In this document: one piece after another, positions 63,850 to 64,000 of the stretch
How the letters are laid out: the number at the start of each line of letters is the position of its first letter
How positions within the stretch are numbered: the first letter of the stretch is position 1
Source of the DNA: Axinella damicornis
Taxonomy: Eukaryota; Porifera; Demospongiae; Axinellida; Axinellidae
Reading direction: 5' to 3'
Length of the DNA stretch: 64,000 bases
NCBI GenBank assembly: GCA_963931865.1
Contig: OZ007508.1
Span: 6,903,716-6,967,715, forward strand
The notes under the pieces: model-generated
Told to the model about the DNA's origin: nothing
What the model saw: only the letters and a program-made list of their open reading frames with translations
Database searches by the model: none
Made by a program: the position numbers and the translations under genes

Positions 63850-64000
63850 GTAATGATATACATGTACATAACTGTGAGTTTGGCTGGTACTTGCATTTCT
63901 GTCTCACGTAACTGCTGAAGATCCTTGGGTGTTTGGGGCCCCGAGTCCTCTGAATATTATAGCGTCCCCTCCAAATTAGATTAATTTGCATGCTACATGT

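Overview
This window is eukaryotic, intron-containing DNA that looks like an early-branching marine invertebrate, most likely a demosponge. That is an inference: introns can be short (one candidate is 53 bp), an intronless Golgi glycosyltransferase-type gene is present, non-LTR reverse transcriptases and small inverted-repeat transposons are abundant, and there are no bacterial operons, rRNA or tRNA genes. Species cannot be fixed from the sequence alone.

Layout. 1-930 is a degenerate 10-bp minisatellite. 930-5,360 is transposon debris. 5,686-7,198 (minus) is a decayed multi-exon glycosyltransferase-like pseudogene whose 3' end has folded back into a perfect 49-bp palindrome. 7,413-9,560 (minus) is a non-LTR retrotransposon with a 652-aa reverse transcriptase ORF. 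13,660-15,159 (plus) is an intact single-exon type II membrane protein resembling GDP-fucose O-fucosyltransferases. About 15.4-37.7 kb is a tandem triplication of a roughly 6-kb unit made of smaller repeats. Each copy carries different later insertions (non-LTR, hAT-like, TA-flanked and Helitron-like), so one copy often shows the empty site of another. Each unit keeps a decayed copy of one orphan exon. 37.9-45.0 kb is mostly repeats and transposons.

The gene-rich part is 45.9-62.2 kb. A four-exon segment of an unrecognised minus-strand gene (48,723-45,975) has an intronless plus-strand gene nested in one intron. That nested gene encodes a 272-aa protein with an N-terminal p62/sequestosome-type PB1 domain. 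Its promoter holds 17 perfect heat-shock-element pentamers and a TATA box, so it is predicted to be a heat-shock gene. Upstream on the minus strand lies the 3' half of an epsin gene (seven exons, 62,204-49,175). It encodes a 284-aa endocytic tail with six DPW (AP-2 binding), four NPF (EH-domain binding), one clathrin-box-like and one PPxY motif. The ENTH and UIM exons are not in the window. Three of the DPW motifs are created only by splicing, because GA at one exon end joins T-CC-TGG or C-CC-TGG at the next, and two of these exons are recent tandem duplicates. The large epsin introns hold transposons, including a BED/hAT pseudogene and a second copy of a hairpin-bearing unit also found at 31.9-33.0 kb.

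The strongest signals are the nested heat-shock PB1 gene, the splice-made DPW motif array, and several palindromic units in which the two arms of each copy match each other although the copies differ. Exon boundaries were assigned by eye from splice signals and phase; no alignment or search was run.
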